Shown here: in pieces, positions 24,285 through 34,793 of the stretch
Layout of the letters: every line of letters begins with the position of its first letter
How positions within the stretch are numbered: the first letter of the stretch is position 1
DNA from: Pseudomonas fluorescens
GTDB taxonomy: Bacteria; Pseudomonadota; Gammaproteobacteria; Pseudomonadales; Pseudomonadaceae
Reading direction: 5' to 3'
DNA: 64,000 nucleotides
Assembly: GCF_902497995.1 (NCBI RefSeq)
Contig: NZ_CABVII010000004.1
Span: 244,849-308,848, forward strand
The notes under the pieces: model-generated
What the model was told of the DNA's origin: nothing
Seen by the model: the letters and a program-made list of their open reading frames with translations, nothing else
The model's database searches: none
Program-made: the position numbers and the translations under genes

Positions 24285-24493
24285 TAAATCTCCTGGGCAA
24301 TCGGCAATGAATCGCTGCGCAACTTGCCCTGTAGCAAAGCCTGTCACGAAAACCGGCGCATGATAGCCGAGTTCGGAACCTTGGACTTGTCCATAGAGTC
24401 CAGTAATTAGCCAGCTACTCAAAACAGGGCTAGGTTTAATGCTCTGTCCGTTCCCTCAGTCCGTAGCCGTGCGGACTCAAAGGAGTGATCGTA

Positions 24494-27235
<2,742 letters not shown>

Positions 27236-27292
27236 ACCCACCAAACCGGGGTTGGTGCCCAACACCAACCCCACATCCACCCCCAATCAAAC

Positions 27293-27397
27293 TGTGGGAG
27301 CGGGCTTGCTCGCGAAAGCGGTGTATCAGCCAACAAAGATATCGCCTGACACCCCCCCTTCGCGAGCAAGTCGGATCGCCGCACCGCCGCTCCCACA
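27293..27397. repeat. Damaged REP pair after acnA
   Basis: A forward core TGTGGGAGCGGGCTTGCTCG (27293) and an inverted core ending CCGCTCCCACA (27397). The right core is interrupted after GCGAGCAAG by about 15 extra bases (TCGGATCGCCGCACC), so the hairpin is imperfect. Confidence 0.85.
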
Positions 27398-27520
27398 GTG
27401 GTTTCCCATGTATTCACATAATCTGCGTTTCACCCGATACCTTTGTAGGAGCTTGGGTGACAGGTGCTGCGCAGAAACCCGGCATGGATACCGGGTTAGC
27501 CGCATCCAGCACCCCTTCCC

Positions 27521-28408
27521 TCATCCAACCTCCCTGTCGACGCCTCCCGAACCGGGTCTACTCTCAGCAAACTCACCACTTACCACATCGATTTGAACTT
27601 GATGATCCGCCATATTCTTCAACACTTCCCGAATCACCCCATTCGCATCAAAGTACACCGACCGATAATGTTCACTGTGACAACACAACCGTACCATCAG
27701 CACCAGCGACTCCGAGGACACATCTTTCACCCGAATATCAACCGCAGGCGCCGACAACACATTAGCCACTCTCCCCAACCGCTGCTGGAGCAGCCCTACC
27801 ACCACCCGCTCATCCGTTGCAAAGGGCAGCGCCAAGGACAACTCCACCCGACGAAAGTCATTACTGGAAAAGTTCTGAATTGTGTCGGAAAAGATCTTGT
27901 TATTACCCACCAGCGTCAAAACGTTATCCGCCGTATTAACCGTAGTCACAAACAGGCCAATCTCCGTCACCGTCCCCACCACGCCGCCCGCCCCAATCTC
28001 ATCGCCCACCTTGAACGGCCGCAACACAATGATGAACCCGCCAGCAGCCAAATTCGCCAACAACCCCGACCAGGCCATGCCAATGGCCAACCCAACCGCC
28101 GCCAGAATCGCGGCAAAGCTGGTCGTCTCAATCCCGCAATACCCAAGAATGGCAATCACCAGAATAATATTCAGCGTAACAGTGATAAAAAACCCGACAT
28201 AACGCAAAACCGTCGGATCAATCCGTTGCCGCGTCATCGAGCGCTGCACGAACCTGACAATAAAACTAATCATCCAACGGCCCACTATCCAAAACAGCAC
28301 CGCAAAAACAACCTTAAGGCCAAAAGCAGATCCGTACTGGATGAGCACGCCCACTAATTCATTGGCTTTATCGACGCTGTCGCTGGCAACGCTATTAAGT
28401 TCGTCCAT
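27521..28408 (-). CDS. mscS: Small-conductance mechanosensitive channel, MscS family
   Basis: The 295-residue inner-membrane channel opens under membrane tension to release solutes in hypo-osmotic shock. Three membrane helices are visible: GLKVVFAVLFWIVGRWMISFI, YVGFFITVTLNIILVIAILGY and the pore-lining TM3 region FAAILAAVGLAIGMAWSGLLANLAAGGFIIV, with the alternating Ala/Gly pattern. The beta domain follows (FKVGDEIGAGGVVGTVTEIGLF, NNKIFSDTIQNFSSNDFRRVEL). The C-terminal tail is longer than in E. coli MscS and rich in Gly/Ser/Arg. The gene is convergent with acnA and divergent from the two-hotdog gene. Confidence 0.94.
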   Translation of the reverse strand: MDELNSVASDSVDKANELVGVLIQYGSAFGLKVVFAVLFWIVGRWMISFIVRFVQRSMTRQRIDPTVLRYVGFFITVTLNIILVIAILGYCGIETTSFAAILAAVGLAIGMAWSGLLANLAAGGFIIVLRPFKVGDEIGAGGVVGTVTEIGLFVTTVNTADNVLTLVGNNKIFSDTIQNFSSNDFRRVELSLALPFATDERVVVGLLQQRLGRVANVLSAPAVDIRVKDVSSESLVLMVRLCCHSEHYRSVYFDANGVIREVLKNMADHQVQIDVVSGEFAESRPGSGGVDREVG

Positions 28409-28485
28409 GACGGATTACCCCTCGCTAGGAGAAGAGAGTTAGACACCTTCTCCTGCAGGCTCCGCACATTAACACTCGTTGTCTA

Positions 28486-28621
28486 CTGTCAAGTTTGACA
28501 GGTTCGAGCCATTAACTCTGCAACTTCACAAGTTAGACCAACTGAGCCCTATCAGCTCTGATAGTAGGCAGTACCGTCCGTCACCTTGGCGATCAACCTG
28601 TCATTGTTGACAGGTTTTTTT
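28486..28621 (+). promoter_or_regulatory. Structured leader with terminator/antiterminator arrangement
   Basis: An intrinsic terminator (AACCTGTCA 28595-28603, TGACAGGTT 28608-28616, then TTTTTT) lies 85 bases upstream of the two-hotdog gene. An exact second copy of its 3' arm, TGACAGGTT, occurs at 28496-28504 and could pair with 28595-28603 instead, removing the terminator. Between them are a perfect stem CTATCAG/CTGATAG (28549-28564) and AACTT/AAGTT. The 5' copy is itself part of a dyad CTGTCAAGTTTGACAG (28486-28501), which could equally be a DNA operator. The signals suggest transcription attenuation, but an independent short RNA ending here is possible. Confidence 0.5.
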
Positions 28622-28705
28622 GTGAGTGTTTTCCCCTAGCTTGAAGTTGCGACACAACAGTGCAGCCCCTTGCTCCGATCATTACCGACATGGAGATCGT
28701 CAGTC

Positions 28706-29605
28706 ATGAACCCTGCCTCAAACATCCTCGATCAACATGCCCGGATTGCTATCGACATAGCGCAGATGGCCACAAGCATCGCGGTCCAGCCCCCCTACTT
28801 CGCTTTCAGCTCGCTTTATACGCTGCCTGACGAATGGGACATCTATGGCGAATTCACCCCTGAGCAACCGCGAGGGAATGAGCTAGGGCCGTTGGCAACT
28901 GCCGAGGCAGGGCGTCATCTAGCCATTCTGGGGTCATGCGCGGCGGCCCGGACACAGGCTGCAGGCACGCGCGTGTACTACCTGGCGTCACAAGCTCAAT
29001 GGGACCTGCGTTACCGCCCCATCGGGCTTGGCCAGACACAGTCGATGACCGCCAGGGCGAAAATCGTTGAGCAGTCTCGCAAAACCGTCGTCGCAAAAAC
29101 TCAACTGTTAGTGGGCGGGCAGCCATTCGCAGAATTGTCCGTGTCTTACCACGTGCTAGCAGAAAAGACATTTGACAAACTCTTCGCCAGTCATCGATCG
29201 CCAACGCCTTCACCCTCCGGCCAGTCTCCCTATGCCGAAGCGCTCCCCCTGTCGGTGCTTGCCCTCAGCGATCAGGAGATCACCGCCTGCAGTGTTGATT
29301 TCAGTGCCGCACGGTGCGAAGGACATTTTCCGCAATACCCCATGTGGCCGGTCGCTGTTGTCATGTACGGGATGAGTCAGGCCATGTCTCGGCTACTGGA
29401 TCACAAAATGCGGCGAGCCGTTTCCTACAGGCTTTTGCATGTGACGTTAGACGCAGCCGAGCTGGTGCCGGCCGCCAAGCAATTGCAGTTCAATGCTCGC
29501 CTGACTTCCATGGATGACAATGGCAAGTACTGTGATCTGGTGTGCAGCGCTGCCTATGCAGGAAGGGTGATTGCCAATGTTTGCGCCGAAGTGGCCATTG
29601 AGTGA
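28706..29605 (+). CDS. Double-hotdog protein, FabZ/acyl dehydratase-like
   Basis: The 299-residue protein starts MNPASNILDQHARIAIDIAQ; the ATG at 28706 has GGAGA ten bases upstream. The C-terminal half contains GHFPQYPMWPVAVVMYGMSQAM, close to the FabZ/FabA active-site motif GHFPxxPxxPGV with its histidine. The N-terminal half (ATAEAGRHLAILGSCAAARTQ, TVVAKTQLLVGGQPFAELSVSYHVL) looks like a second hotdog domain. It therefore probably acts on a 3-hydroxyacyl or acyl thioester carried by ACP or CoA. The substrate is unknown and no biosynthetic partners flank it. It stands alone behind the attenuator-like leader. Confidence 0.6.
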   Translation: MNPASNILDQHARIAIDIAQMATSIAVQPPYFAFSSLYTLPDEWDIYGEFTPEQPRGNELGPLATAEAGRHLAILGSCAAARTQAAGTRVYYLASQAQWDLRYRPIGLGQTQSMTARAKIVEQSRKTVVAKTQLLVGGQPFAELSVSYHVLAEKTFDKLFASHRSPTPSPSGQSPYAEALPLSVLALSDQEITACSVDFSAARCEGHFPQYPMWPVAVVMYGMSQAMSRLLDHKMRRAVSYRLLHVTLDAAELVPAAKQLQFNARLTSMDDNGKYCDLVCSAAYAGRVIANVCAEVAIE

Positions 29606-29768
29606 AAAGCTGAATGCTCGACAAGGGGAAATGCAGGCTGGCGGATGCGCAGGTCCAGGAAAGGATTGGCGCTAGCTCGCGCCGCGCAGCCGCGTCGGGT
29701 CACGAGGGAGTGATTTTTGTGTTCAGGCATAACAGGTTGCAAAGGTGCATGTATCACCCACAACCCCT

Positions 29769-29873
29769 TGTGGGAGCGAGACCGGCTTGCCGGCGAAAGC
29801 GGTGTGTCAGCCTACACATCTCGTCGCAGCACACATCGAACGTGTGGCAAGGGAACTTGCTCCCTCGCCACAG
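29769..29873. repeat. REP core plus second short palindrome
   Basis: A forward REP variant TGTGGGAGCGAGACCGGCTTG (29769, with an inserted ACC) is followed by a different palindrome GTGGCAAGGGAACTTGCTCCCTCGCCAC (29842-29870). Both repeat types are common in fluorescent pseudomonads. They separate the two-hotdog gene from the convergent DUF6124 gene. Confidence 0.75.
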
Positions 29874-29883
29874 GTGGTAATGG

Positions 29884-30270
29884 CTACTCGGATGGATCTA
29901 TCCGATCCAGCGCGCGATTCACCGCCAGCTCGCCCAGCATGATGACTTGCGCAATACCCAGCAGTGCATTGCGGCTTGTCCCGTCCAGATGATCCGCCAG
30001 GTCCATGGCCATGACATTGGCCGACGCCAGGGATTCGCAAGCATGGTCCAGCAGGGTTTCGACGTCGATTTGCGGGTTGACGATGAACATGCTGTCGAGT
30101 TGCCTCGGGGTGGCTTTGATAACGGCGGCGTGGGCGGCAGGGTTGGCGTAGAAATCGAGGGCGCGTTTGACAACCTCGTCGTATTTTTCTGAATTGGAGG
30201 GCTCTGAATCGGCGGGCTCGTGCAGCGATGTCGGATCGGTGTCCGGCGGGTTGGGCGTTACTTTGAACAT
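29884..30270 (-). CDS. DUF6124/DUF3077-type small protein (128 aa)
   Basis: It starts MFKVTPNPPDTDPTSLHEPA at the ATG at 30270, with GGAG eight bases upstream. A disordered Pro/Ser/Glu-rich head (to residue 30) precedes a helical domain: RQLDSMFIVNPQIDVETLLDHACESLASANVMAMDLADHL, then LLGIAQVIMLGELAVNRALDRI. This is the common Pseudomonas DUF6124 pattern, of unknown function. The F-x-VN....LL..A core is shared with the protein at 32304-32573. Its long upstream leader can form two mutually exclusive helices (see 30312-30466). Confidence 0.85.
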   Translation of the reverse strand: MFKVTPNPPDTDPTSLHEPADSEPSNSEKYDEVVKRALDFYANPAAHAAVIKATPRQLDSMFIVNPQIDVETLLDHACESLASANVMAMDLADHLDGTSRNALLGIAQVIMLGELAVNRALDRIDPSE

Positions 30271-30311
30271 GGATGAAACTCCAGATAATAAAAATGGAGC
30301 CATCACCCTCG

Positions 30312-30466
30312 CTACCAAACGTGGGTGGCGGCCATACGAAGGTTGGTAGACCGGTTACCTGGCAACCCGGCGCGCTCGAGAACGCCCTACGCATGGCCAC
30401 CATAAAACCGAGGCCTGAAAAGGCCTGCAAACGGTGGCGCTATGCGCCGGGTAACCGGGCTACCAA
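30312..30466 (-). promoter_or_regulatory. Structured 5' leader of the DUF6124 gene with two competing helices
   Basis: On the minus strand a 17-bp helix with one mismatch pairs 30466-30450 (TTGGTAGCCCGGTTACC) with 30359-30343 (GGTAACCGGTCTACCAA). It encloses a smaller stem, GCCACC/GGTGGC, and AGGCC/GGCCT around TGAAA. The 3' strand of the long helix (CTACCAA, 30349-30343) can instead pair with a second TTGGTAG (30318-30312) nearer the start codon. That switch-like design lies 42 bases or more before the ATG. The same logic is found upstream of the related gene at 32304. Confidence 0.6.
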
Positions 30467-30952
30467 ACCCGATCGCTGTTTTTCAGCGACCGGCAAACGA
30501 TAGAGCCCAGGCCCAAGACGCACAAGCCGGCGGATTCTGGCGTAACCGTAGGCAATGGCGCAAGGCGTTGTAGCCTGCGCGAAGTAACCTACAGCTCTTT
30601 TAAACAAGCGCCGCCCGAGGATGTTTAATACGCTGATTACGCGACAAAAACATGAACTGTAGAAAAGCCAACTTGCCCGCGCACTGCCCCCACAAAGTTT
30701 ATATGCTGACCACAATCTAACATCCAACCCCAATACCTGTGGGAGCGAGCTTGCTCGCGATAGCGTCCTACCAGCCAACATCAATCCCGAACGTACCGCC
30801 CCAATGGCGACGCCGCCTGCTCTACTTCATCCACCAAAAAACACCCACCTCGAAAACTCCCCCAACAACATACCCCTCCACCTCCATTGCCCACCCACCC
30901 CCACATCTGCCTAAATGCCCATCTAAAACCAAGCCCCACCCAAGGAAGACCC
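30467..30952. other. Gene-free stretch upstream of the DUF6124 leader and CPBP gene
   Basis: 30467-30720 contains further dyads on the minus strand, such as GTCGCTGAAAAACAGCGAT (30471-30490) and GCGCAAGGCGTTGTAGCCTGCGC, and probably holds the promoter and more of the leader of the DUF6124 gene. A single REP core TGTGGGAGCGAGCTTGCTCG lies at 30738-30757. 30780-30950 is C/A-rich with no clear element and leads to the CPBP gene. I see no convincing protein gene here. Confidence 0.6.
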
Positions 30953-31744
30953 ATGCTCCGACTGCCCTGGCCCTACCTGACGCTACTCACCGCCGGCTAC
31001 GTCCTCGCACTCACCCACGGCCACCTCTCCCTCCAGGCAGCCCTCCCCATCACCCTGCTCCTGCTAGCCGGCCTCGCCATCCAGCCACAAAACCACCCCT
31101 ACGCCCGCTACCTGGGCCACACCCTGTTCATCTGCCTAGCCCTGGCCCTCGCCCTGCACTACCTGCCAGGCTTCCACAACGCCCAAGTCATCCCCCCACA
31201 ACGCTTCAGCGAAAACGCCATCCCCTTCTCGATGTACCTGAACCTCGACAAGCCACTGATCGGCTTCTGGCTAATCCTCGCCTGCCCCTGGATCATCGCC
31301 CAACGCTCACTCACCCAAACCCTCAAAACCAGCACCATAACCCTGAGCCTGACCGCCCTGGCCACCTTCGCCAGCGCCTGCCTGCTCGGCATCATCGAAT
31401 GGTCCCCGAAATGGCCCGACGTCGCCCGACTCTGGCTCCTGAATAATCTGCTTCTGGTGACCCTGGTCGAAGAAGCCCTGTTCCGCGGCTATATACAAGG
31501 CGGCCTCAGCCAACGACTCAAACACCTGCCCTACGGCGAACACCTCGCCCTGCTAATCGCCGCGCTACTGTTCGGCTTGGCCCACTGGGGCGCCGGTTGG
31601 CAATGGGTCTTCCTCGCGACCCTGGCCGGCATCGGCTACGGCCTGGCCTACCGCTACGCCGGATTGGCCGCCGCAGTCGCCACGCACTTCGGCCTGAATC
31701 TGTTGTACTTCGGCCTGTTCACCTACCCGATGCTGGCAGGATAG
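30953..31744 (+). CDS. CPBP family intramembrane glutamic protease (CAAX protease-like)
   Basis: The 263-residue protein starts MLRLPWPYLTLLTAGYVLAL at the ATG at 30953 (AAGGAAG eight bases upstream) and has about seven or eight membrane helices. The active-site motif VEEALFRGY (EExxxR, about residues 171-179) is present, as are the downstream FGLAHWGAGW histidine motif and HFGLNLLYF (HxxxN, about residue 243). CPBP proteases act on prenylated or other membrane peptides; in bacteria some protect against their own bacteriocins, but many have no known substrate. It lies between two DUF3077/6124 genes and is the only gene on its transcript. Confidence 0.9.
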   Translation: MLRLPWPYLTLLTAGYVLALTHGHLSLQAALPITLLLLAGLAIQPQNHPYARYLGHTLFICLALALALHYLPGFHNAQVIPPQRFSENAIPFSMYLNLDKPLIGFWLILACPWIIAQRSLTQTLKTSTITLSLTALATFASACLLGIIEWSPKWPDVARLWLLNNLLLVTLVEEALFRGYIQGGLSQRLKHLPYGEHLALLIAALLFGLAHWGAGWQWVFLATLAGIGYGLAYRYAGLAAAVATHFGLNLLYFGLFTYPMLAG

Positions 31745-32170
31745 TCCTGCCGGTAAAGGCAAACGCCCAGGGAGAAGGCCTATCTATTACCGTGTGAGGA
31801 ATCAGCTGGAAGTAGTATGTCGATCGGTGGCTGCACTTGGCCAAGGTGACGGGTAATTATCAGAAGATGCTGAAGCAATGGCTGGCGGTACCCGATACTA
31901 AATAACGGCTCCATTTTCTATTGGTTCGAACAGCAAGAAGGGGAGCGTCCTAAGGAGCGCCTTGGATGCGAACGAGCCAATCTTTCAAAAAAGCAACGTC
32001 CTACACGATTTCAGGAATTGTCCGTACACTTGTGCATTGCGGTGTCTTTGTCACGAGACCTATAGTCGAGCCAACGCCCATATGGCGTGTCGGGTTTGGC
32101 GACTCGATGGCAATGAACTGAAGCCTTCGACCATTTCCGGGGCTTCGGAAGCACTTGGCTACCTGTTTTA
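31745..32170. other. Gene-free stretch with a short coding remnant
   Basis: A frame near 31833-31905 reads HLAKVTGNYQKMLKQWLAVPDTK and ends in TAA. It looks like the decayed tail of a gene I cannot identify. The rest, 31910-32170, is presumably the promoter region of the DUF3077 gene. An open frame at 31962-32276 overlaps the structured leader and is not accepted as a gene. Confidence 0.45.
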
Positions 32171-32277
32171 TGGTGGCTGTGCGCGGGAGACCTCAGGGTC
32201 TGCCGGTTTCTCCATTGCCCGGTTCGCCAACCCGCGTACGGCTACCACCCCTTTGTTTGGCGACAATAAGTGGTAGC
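32171..32277 (+). promoter_or_regulatory. Structured 5' leader of the DUF3077-like gene with two competing helices
   Basis: Bases 32171-32187 (TGGTGGCTGTGCGCGGG) pair along their whole length with 32231-32247 (CCCGCGTACGGCTACCA), 17 pairs including three G-U wobbles. Inside are AGACC/GGTCT around TCAG (32188-32201) and a CCGG/CCGG stem. The 3' strand overlaps GCTACCAC (32241-32248), which is exactly complementary to GTGGTAGC (32270-32277). The two helices cannot coexist. The second would sit 14 bases before the ribosome binding site GGAG (32292-32295). Confidence 0.65.
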
Positions 32278-32303
32278 GCTCTTGAATTAATGGAGCTTCA
32301 CTC

Positions 32304-32573
32304 ATGAAAGAATACATAGCCTTAACCAGCAACGCCGACGATCTCCCCTCCTTGTACGTCAACTCCTCGCAACCGCTGCACTCATTGCTCAGCACGGCTC
32401 GGTACAGAATACAGGCCGTAACGCAGATTCTTGAGAACCTCGCGATGCGCGGCGACATCACCACCGACTCCGTGATTCTCAGCGACTTTGCGCTGCTCTG
32501 CTGCGTGCCATTACGCGACGGCTGCGACGTGCTGGAAGTCATCGCGCGACGCATGGACGCCGAACCATCCTGA
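32304..32573 (+). CDS. DUF3077-like small protein (89 aa)
   Basis: The product MKEYIALTSNADDLPSLYVNSSQPLHSLLSTARYRIQAVTQILENLAMRGDI..CCVPLRDGCDVLEVIARRM is helical and soluble. The segment LYVNSSQPLHSLLSTARYRI is the DUF3077 hallmark and resembles the DUF6124 protein at 29884-30270. The family is abundant and largely confined to Pseudomonas; no function is established, and database names such as aldolase or dehydrogenase for it are not supported by any motif. The ATG at 32304 has GGAG eight bases upstream. A GC hairpin follows at 32583-32602. Confidence 0.85.
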   Translation: MKEYIALTSNADDLPSLYVNSSQPLHSLLSTARYRIQAVTQILENLAMRGDITTDSVILSDFALLCCVPLRDGCDVLEVIARRMDAEPS

Positions 32574-32582
32574 AGCCACCGA

Positions 32583-32602
32583 GGGCGCCTTTCGAGGCGC
32601 CC
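32583..32602 (+). terminator. Hairpin after the DUF3077-like gene
   Basis: GGGCGCCT and AGGCGCCC pair perfectly around TTCG ten bases after the stop codon. There is no T-run (ATCAAACG follows), so termination strength is uncertain. Confidence 0.6.
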
Positions 32603-32714
32603 ATCAAACGTTCCTGCATGCGGATGCAGGATCAGCGCCTGAGAAACGAAACAAACTGACCAGGGCAAAACCCGGGTACACCGAATCCAATCGCAAGGGA
32701 CAGCGTCACAACCA

Positions 32715-32930
32715 TTAGCCAGACCGAAATGTACGGCCAAGCCAACTTCGCTTCAATCGTCGCAACCAGTTGGGGAATCGCTTTTCGAACTCACGTTGTC
32801 GCTGTGCAGACATCAATTTAATATCGAACTCTTTACCTGATGTCTGCCCACTAGTTATAGCGATGTCTTCATAGACTTGGGTAAGTTGCTCCAGCGTCCG
32901 TTTCAGCAGCAACTCGTTGATGACCCACAC
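32715..32930 (-). CDS. Possible small hypothetical protein (71 aa)
   Basis: A frame from a GTG at 32930 directly after a stop reads VWVINELLLKRTLEQLTQVYEDIAIT, then SAQRQREFEKRFPNWLRRLKRSW. It is helical and basic at the C-terminus. No ribosome binding site is convincing, and it could be the 3' fragment of a broken gene. It lies immediately downstream of rfaH on the same strand. I do not recognise it. Confidence 0.3.
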   Translation of the reverse strand: MWVINELLLKRTLEQLTQVYEDIAITSGQTSGKEFDIKLMSAQRQREFEKRFPNWLRRLKRSWLGRTFRSG

Positions 32931-32985
32931 TCAAGTAAGCTCCGACAGCATGATAATTCCCTATACAGATCATGCGGACGCCGCC

Positions 32986-33492
32986 TCAACGCTTACTGAC
33001 ATCCGCCAACGGCAGACTGATGCGTTGTTCTCGTTGCAGGAATTGCATCAGAAGCACAACTCGCTCCTCCCCCTCCATCGCCAGGAAAATCGCTTCCAGC
33101 TCAACAAAAGGTCCTTCATTGATGCGAACCCGCTCCCCACAGGTAAAGCGAATTTCTACCGGGGCAACGCCATCATGTTGATGAAGCTGAGCAATCAACT
33201 CATCCTGCACCGGTAGCGGCTTCCCACCAAAGCTGACCACACGCGACACACCGCGGGTAGAGCGTAGAGGAGCCCAACTGTCATCCGCGCCGAGCTGAAT
33301 GAACAGATAACCAGGAAACAGCGATTCGCAAACAACGCTACGCCGCCCTCGTAAAACACGTTCGCGTCGATGGGTGGGTCGATAACTGGTGTACCCCTGG
33401 TTAACCAGATTGATCTCTGCACGCTCGTCTTGACTGGGCTTGCATTGGACCAGGTACCAAGCCCTCGAAGAACGGTACTCCGACATGTCCAT
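32986..33492 (-). CDS. rfaH: RfaH-type transcription antiterminator (NusG paralogue)
   Basis: The 168-residue product begins MDMSEYRSSRAWYLVQCKPSQDERA. The NGN domain shows WYLVQCKPSQDERAEINLVNQGYTSYRPTHRRER and ESLFPGYLFIQLG; the C-terminal KOW-type region has RFTCGERVRINEGPFVELEAIFLAMEGEERVVLL. These fit RfaH more than NusG: short length, and the PSQDERAEINL helix. RfaH binds RNA polymerase paused at an ops sequence and keeps it going through long, poorly translated operons. The ATG at 33492 has GGAG eleven bases upstream; 33486 is an alternative. It is divergent from wzb-wzc and an ops element lies at 37150, so its target is probably the EPS operon. Confidence 0.88.
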   Translation of the reverse strand: MDMSEYRSSRAWYLVQCKPSQDERAEINLVNQGYTSYRPTHRRERVLRGRRSVVCESLFPGYLFIQLGADDSWAPLRSTRGVSRVVSFGGKPLPVQDELIAQLHQHDGVAPVEIRFTCGERVRINEGPFVELEAIFLAMEGEERVVLLMQFLQREQRISLPLADVSKR

Positions 33493-33803
33493 TTCCGCGG
33501 CCACTCCGTTAAATCCCTGCGCTCTCAATCCTTCTACCCTCTATCTGTTCCAGTAACTCGTTGGTTTTCACCTGCATCAGCAACGGTCGCGCAGTGTCGT
33601 GACGCTGCCCTCCCTCGCGGGCACGCAACCAGGTCATCAGTCGCTATGGCTAGACCCGGTACCTTTCGAAAGCGCCCCATGGCCCAACGAACCGGCTGTG
33701 CACCCGATGGCAAGAACGGCATGCCGTACGTCTCAGCATCCCGCCGACACTGTCACTCACCACTCATAGACTTCGAATGGCTCATCTCGGTTTCGTCCAG
33801 ACG

Positions 33804-33827
33804 AAAAAAAAGCCGGACACGGCTTCG
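33804..33827 (-). terminator. Orphan intrinsic terminator upstream of rfaH
   Basis: On the minus strand AGCCG-TGTC-CGGCT is followed by eight T. It sits about 310 bases before the rfaH start with no gene behind it on that strand, so it is either an attenuator in a long rfaH leader or the end of a short RNA. Confidence 0.6.
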
Positions 33828-34313
33828 ATCGGAGCTTTGAAAACCCATTTTTAACAGATTCGAGCCCTTGCGCATCCTAAACGGGTATTACCCTTGAATC
33901 GAACTCGTCCCGTCCCAATATCTACCACAGTCTCCACCTGTCAGCACCAAAGCATTCGAAAAACGTTATATTCCGTCAGAAACGAATCACTAATGTTATT
34001 TTTTGTCCGCACGAATCACTGGATAATATTTTAAAGACATGAGAGTGAATTTTCCGCCGATTTAAAGGTTGATATCGCGGTGAATTCGCAGTTAAAATTT
34101 TTCCCCATCGAATTTCACATGCCATCACACAGGCTGGATTACGTTTGACCAGGGACTCTGTACAGAAAGGTCATTCCAGCCCGATCATGTCATGAAAAAG
34201 AAACAACTCGCCCATTACCCTTGGAAACTGTTGTTCGTCGATAAACGACATCAGGCCAGATAGTGGCCAAGTGTTTCTTCCGGACGAGCATTGACGGCAT
34301 AAAGGAAGTTGTC
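33828..34313. other. Promoter region between rfaH and wzb
   Basis: An AT-rich, gene-free stretch of about 480 bases between divergently transcribed genes. It should hold the promoters of wzb-wzc and of the orphan-terminated minus-strand transcript. I see no repeat or operator I can name. Confidence 0.5.
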
Positions 34314-34754
34314 TTGTTTAAGAATATTCTGGTCGTCTGCATTGGCAACATCTGCAGAAGCCCCACCGCCGAAAATCTATTGCGCAAAGCCCTGGAACCG
34401 ACCGACATCGTCGTCCGCTCCGCGGGCCTGCACGCGCTCAAGAATAGCCCCATCGAAGCGACTGCCCTGAGTGTCCTTGAAGAACACGGTCACGTCCCGC
34501 ACGACCATCGTGCCACGCAACTGACCTCGGCAGACATCAACGAGTCCGATCTGATCCTCGTGATGGAACACCAGCACATCAGCGCGATCCTCAAAATGGC
34601 ACCTGCCGCCCGCGGAAAAATCTTCCTGCTGGGCAAGTGGCAGGACGAGCGTGAAATCAAAGATCCATACCGTCAAGGCAAACCTGCTTTTCTGCATGCT
34701 TATGCATTGATTGATGCAGCCGTACACGCATGGGCCAAGCGTCTCGCACGCTGA
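34314..34754 (+). CDS. wzb: Low-molecular-weight protein-tyrosine phosphatase, Wzb type
   Basis: The product starts MFKNILVVCIGNICRSPTAE and is 146 residues long. The P-loop VCIGNICRS is C9-(X)5-R15-S16, and the general acid aspartate is in IKDPYRQG near the C-terminus. Wzb dephosphorylates the tyrosine cluster of Wzc so that EPS export can cycle. The start is a TTG at 34314, supported by AAGGAAG seven bases upstream; the frame extends to 34263 without conserved sequence. wzc follows after 39 bases in the same operon. Confidence 0.92.
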   Translation: MFKNILVVCIGNICRSPTAENLLRKALEPTDIVVRSAGLHALKNSPIEATALSVLEEHGHVPHDHRATQLTSADINESDLILVMEHQHISAILKMAPAARGKIFLLGKWQDEREIKDPYRQGKPAFLHAYALIDAAVHAWAKRLAR

Positions 34755-34793
34755 GCCACTCCCAGCTACCCGCAAAGACAAAAGAACCGACTT

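Noticed and set aside
31962..32276. 104-residue frame directly before the DUF3077-like gene
   Set aside because: It overlaps the long paired leader, has no ribosome site, and its end coincides with the second helix; the pairing explains the sequence better.
33370..33840. 156-residue plus-strand frame over rfaH and its leader
   Set aside because: It is antisense to rfaH in its first third, has no motif, and covers a minus-strand terminator.
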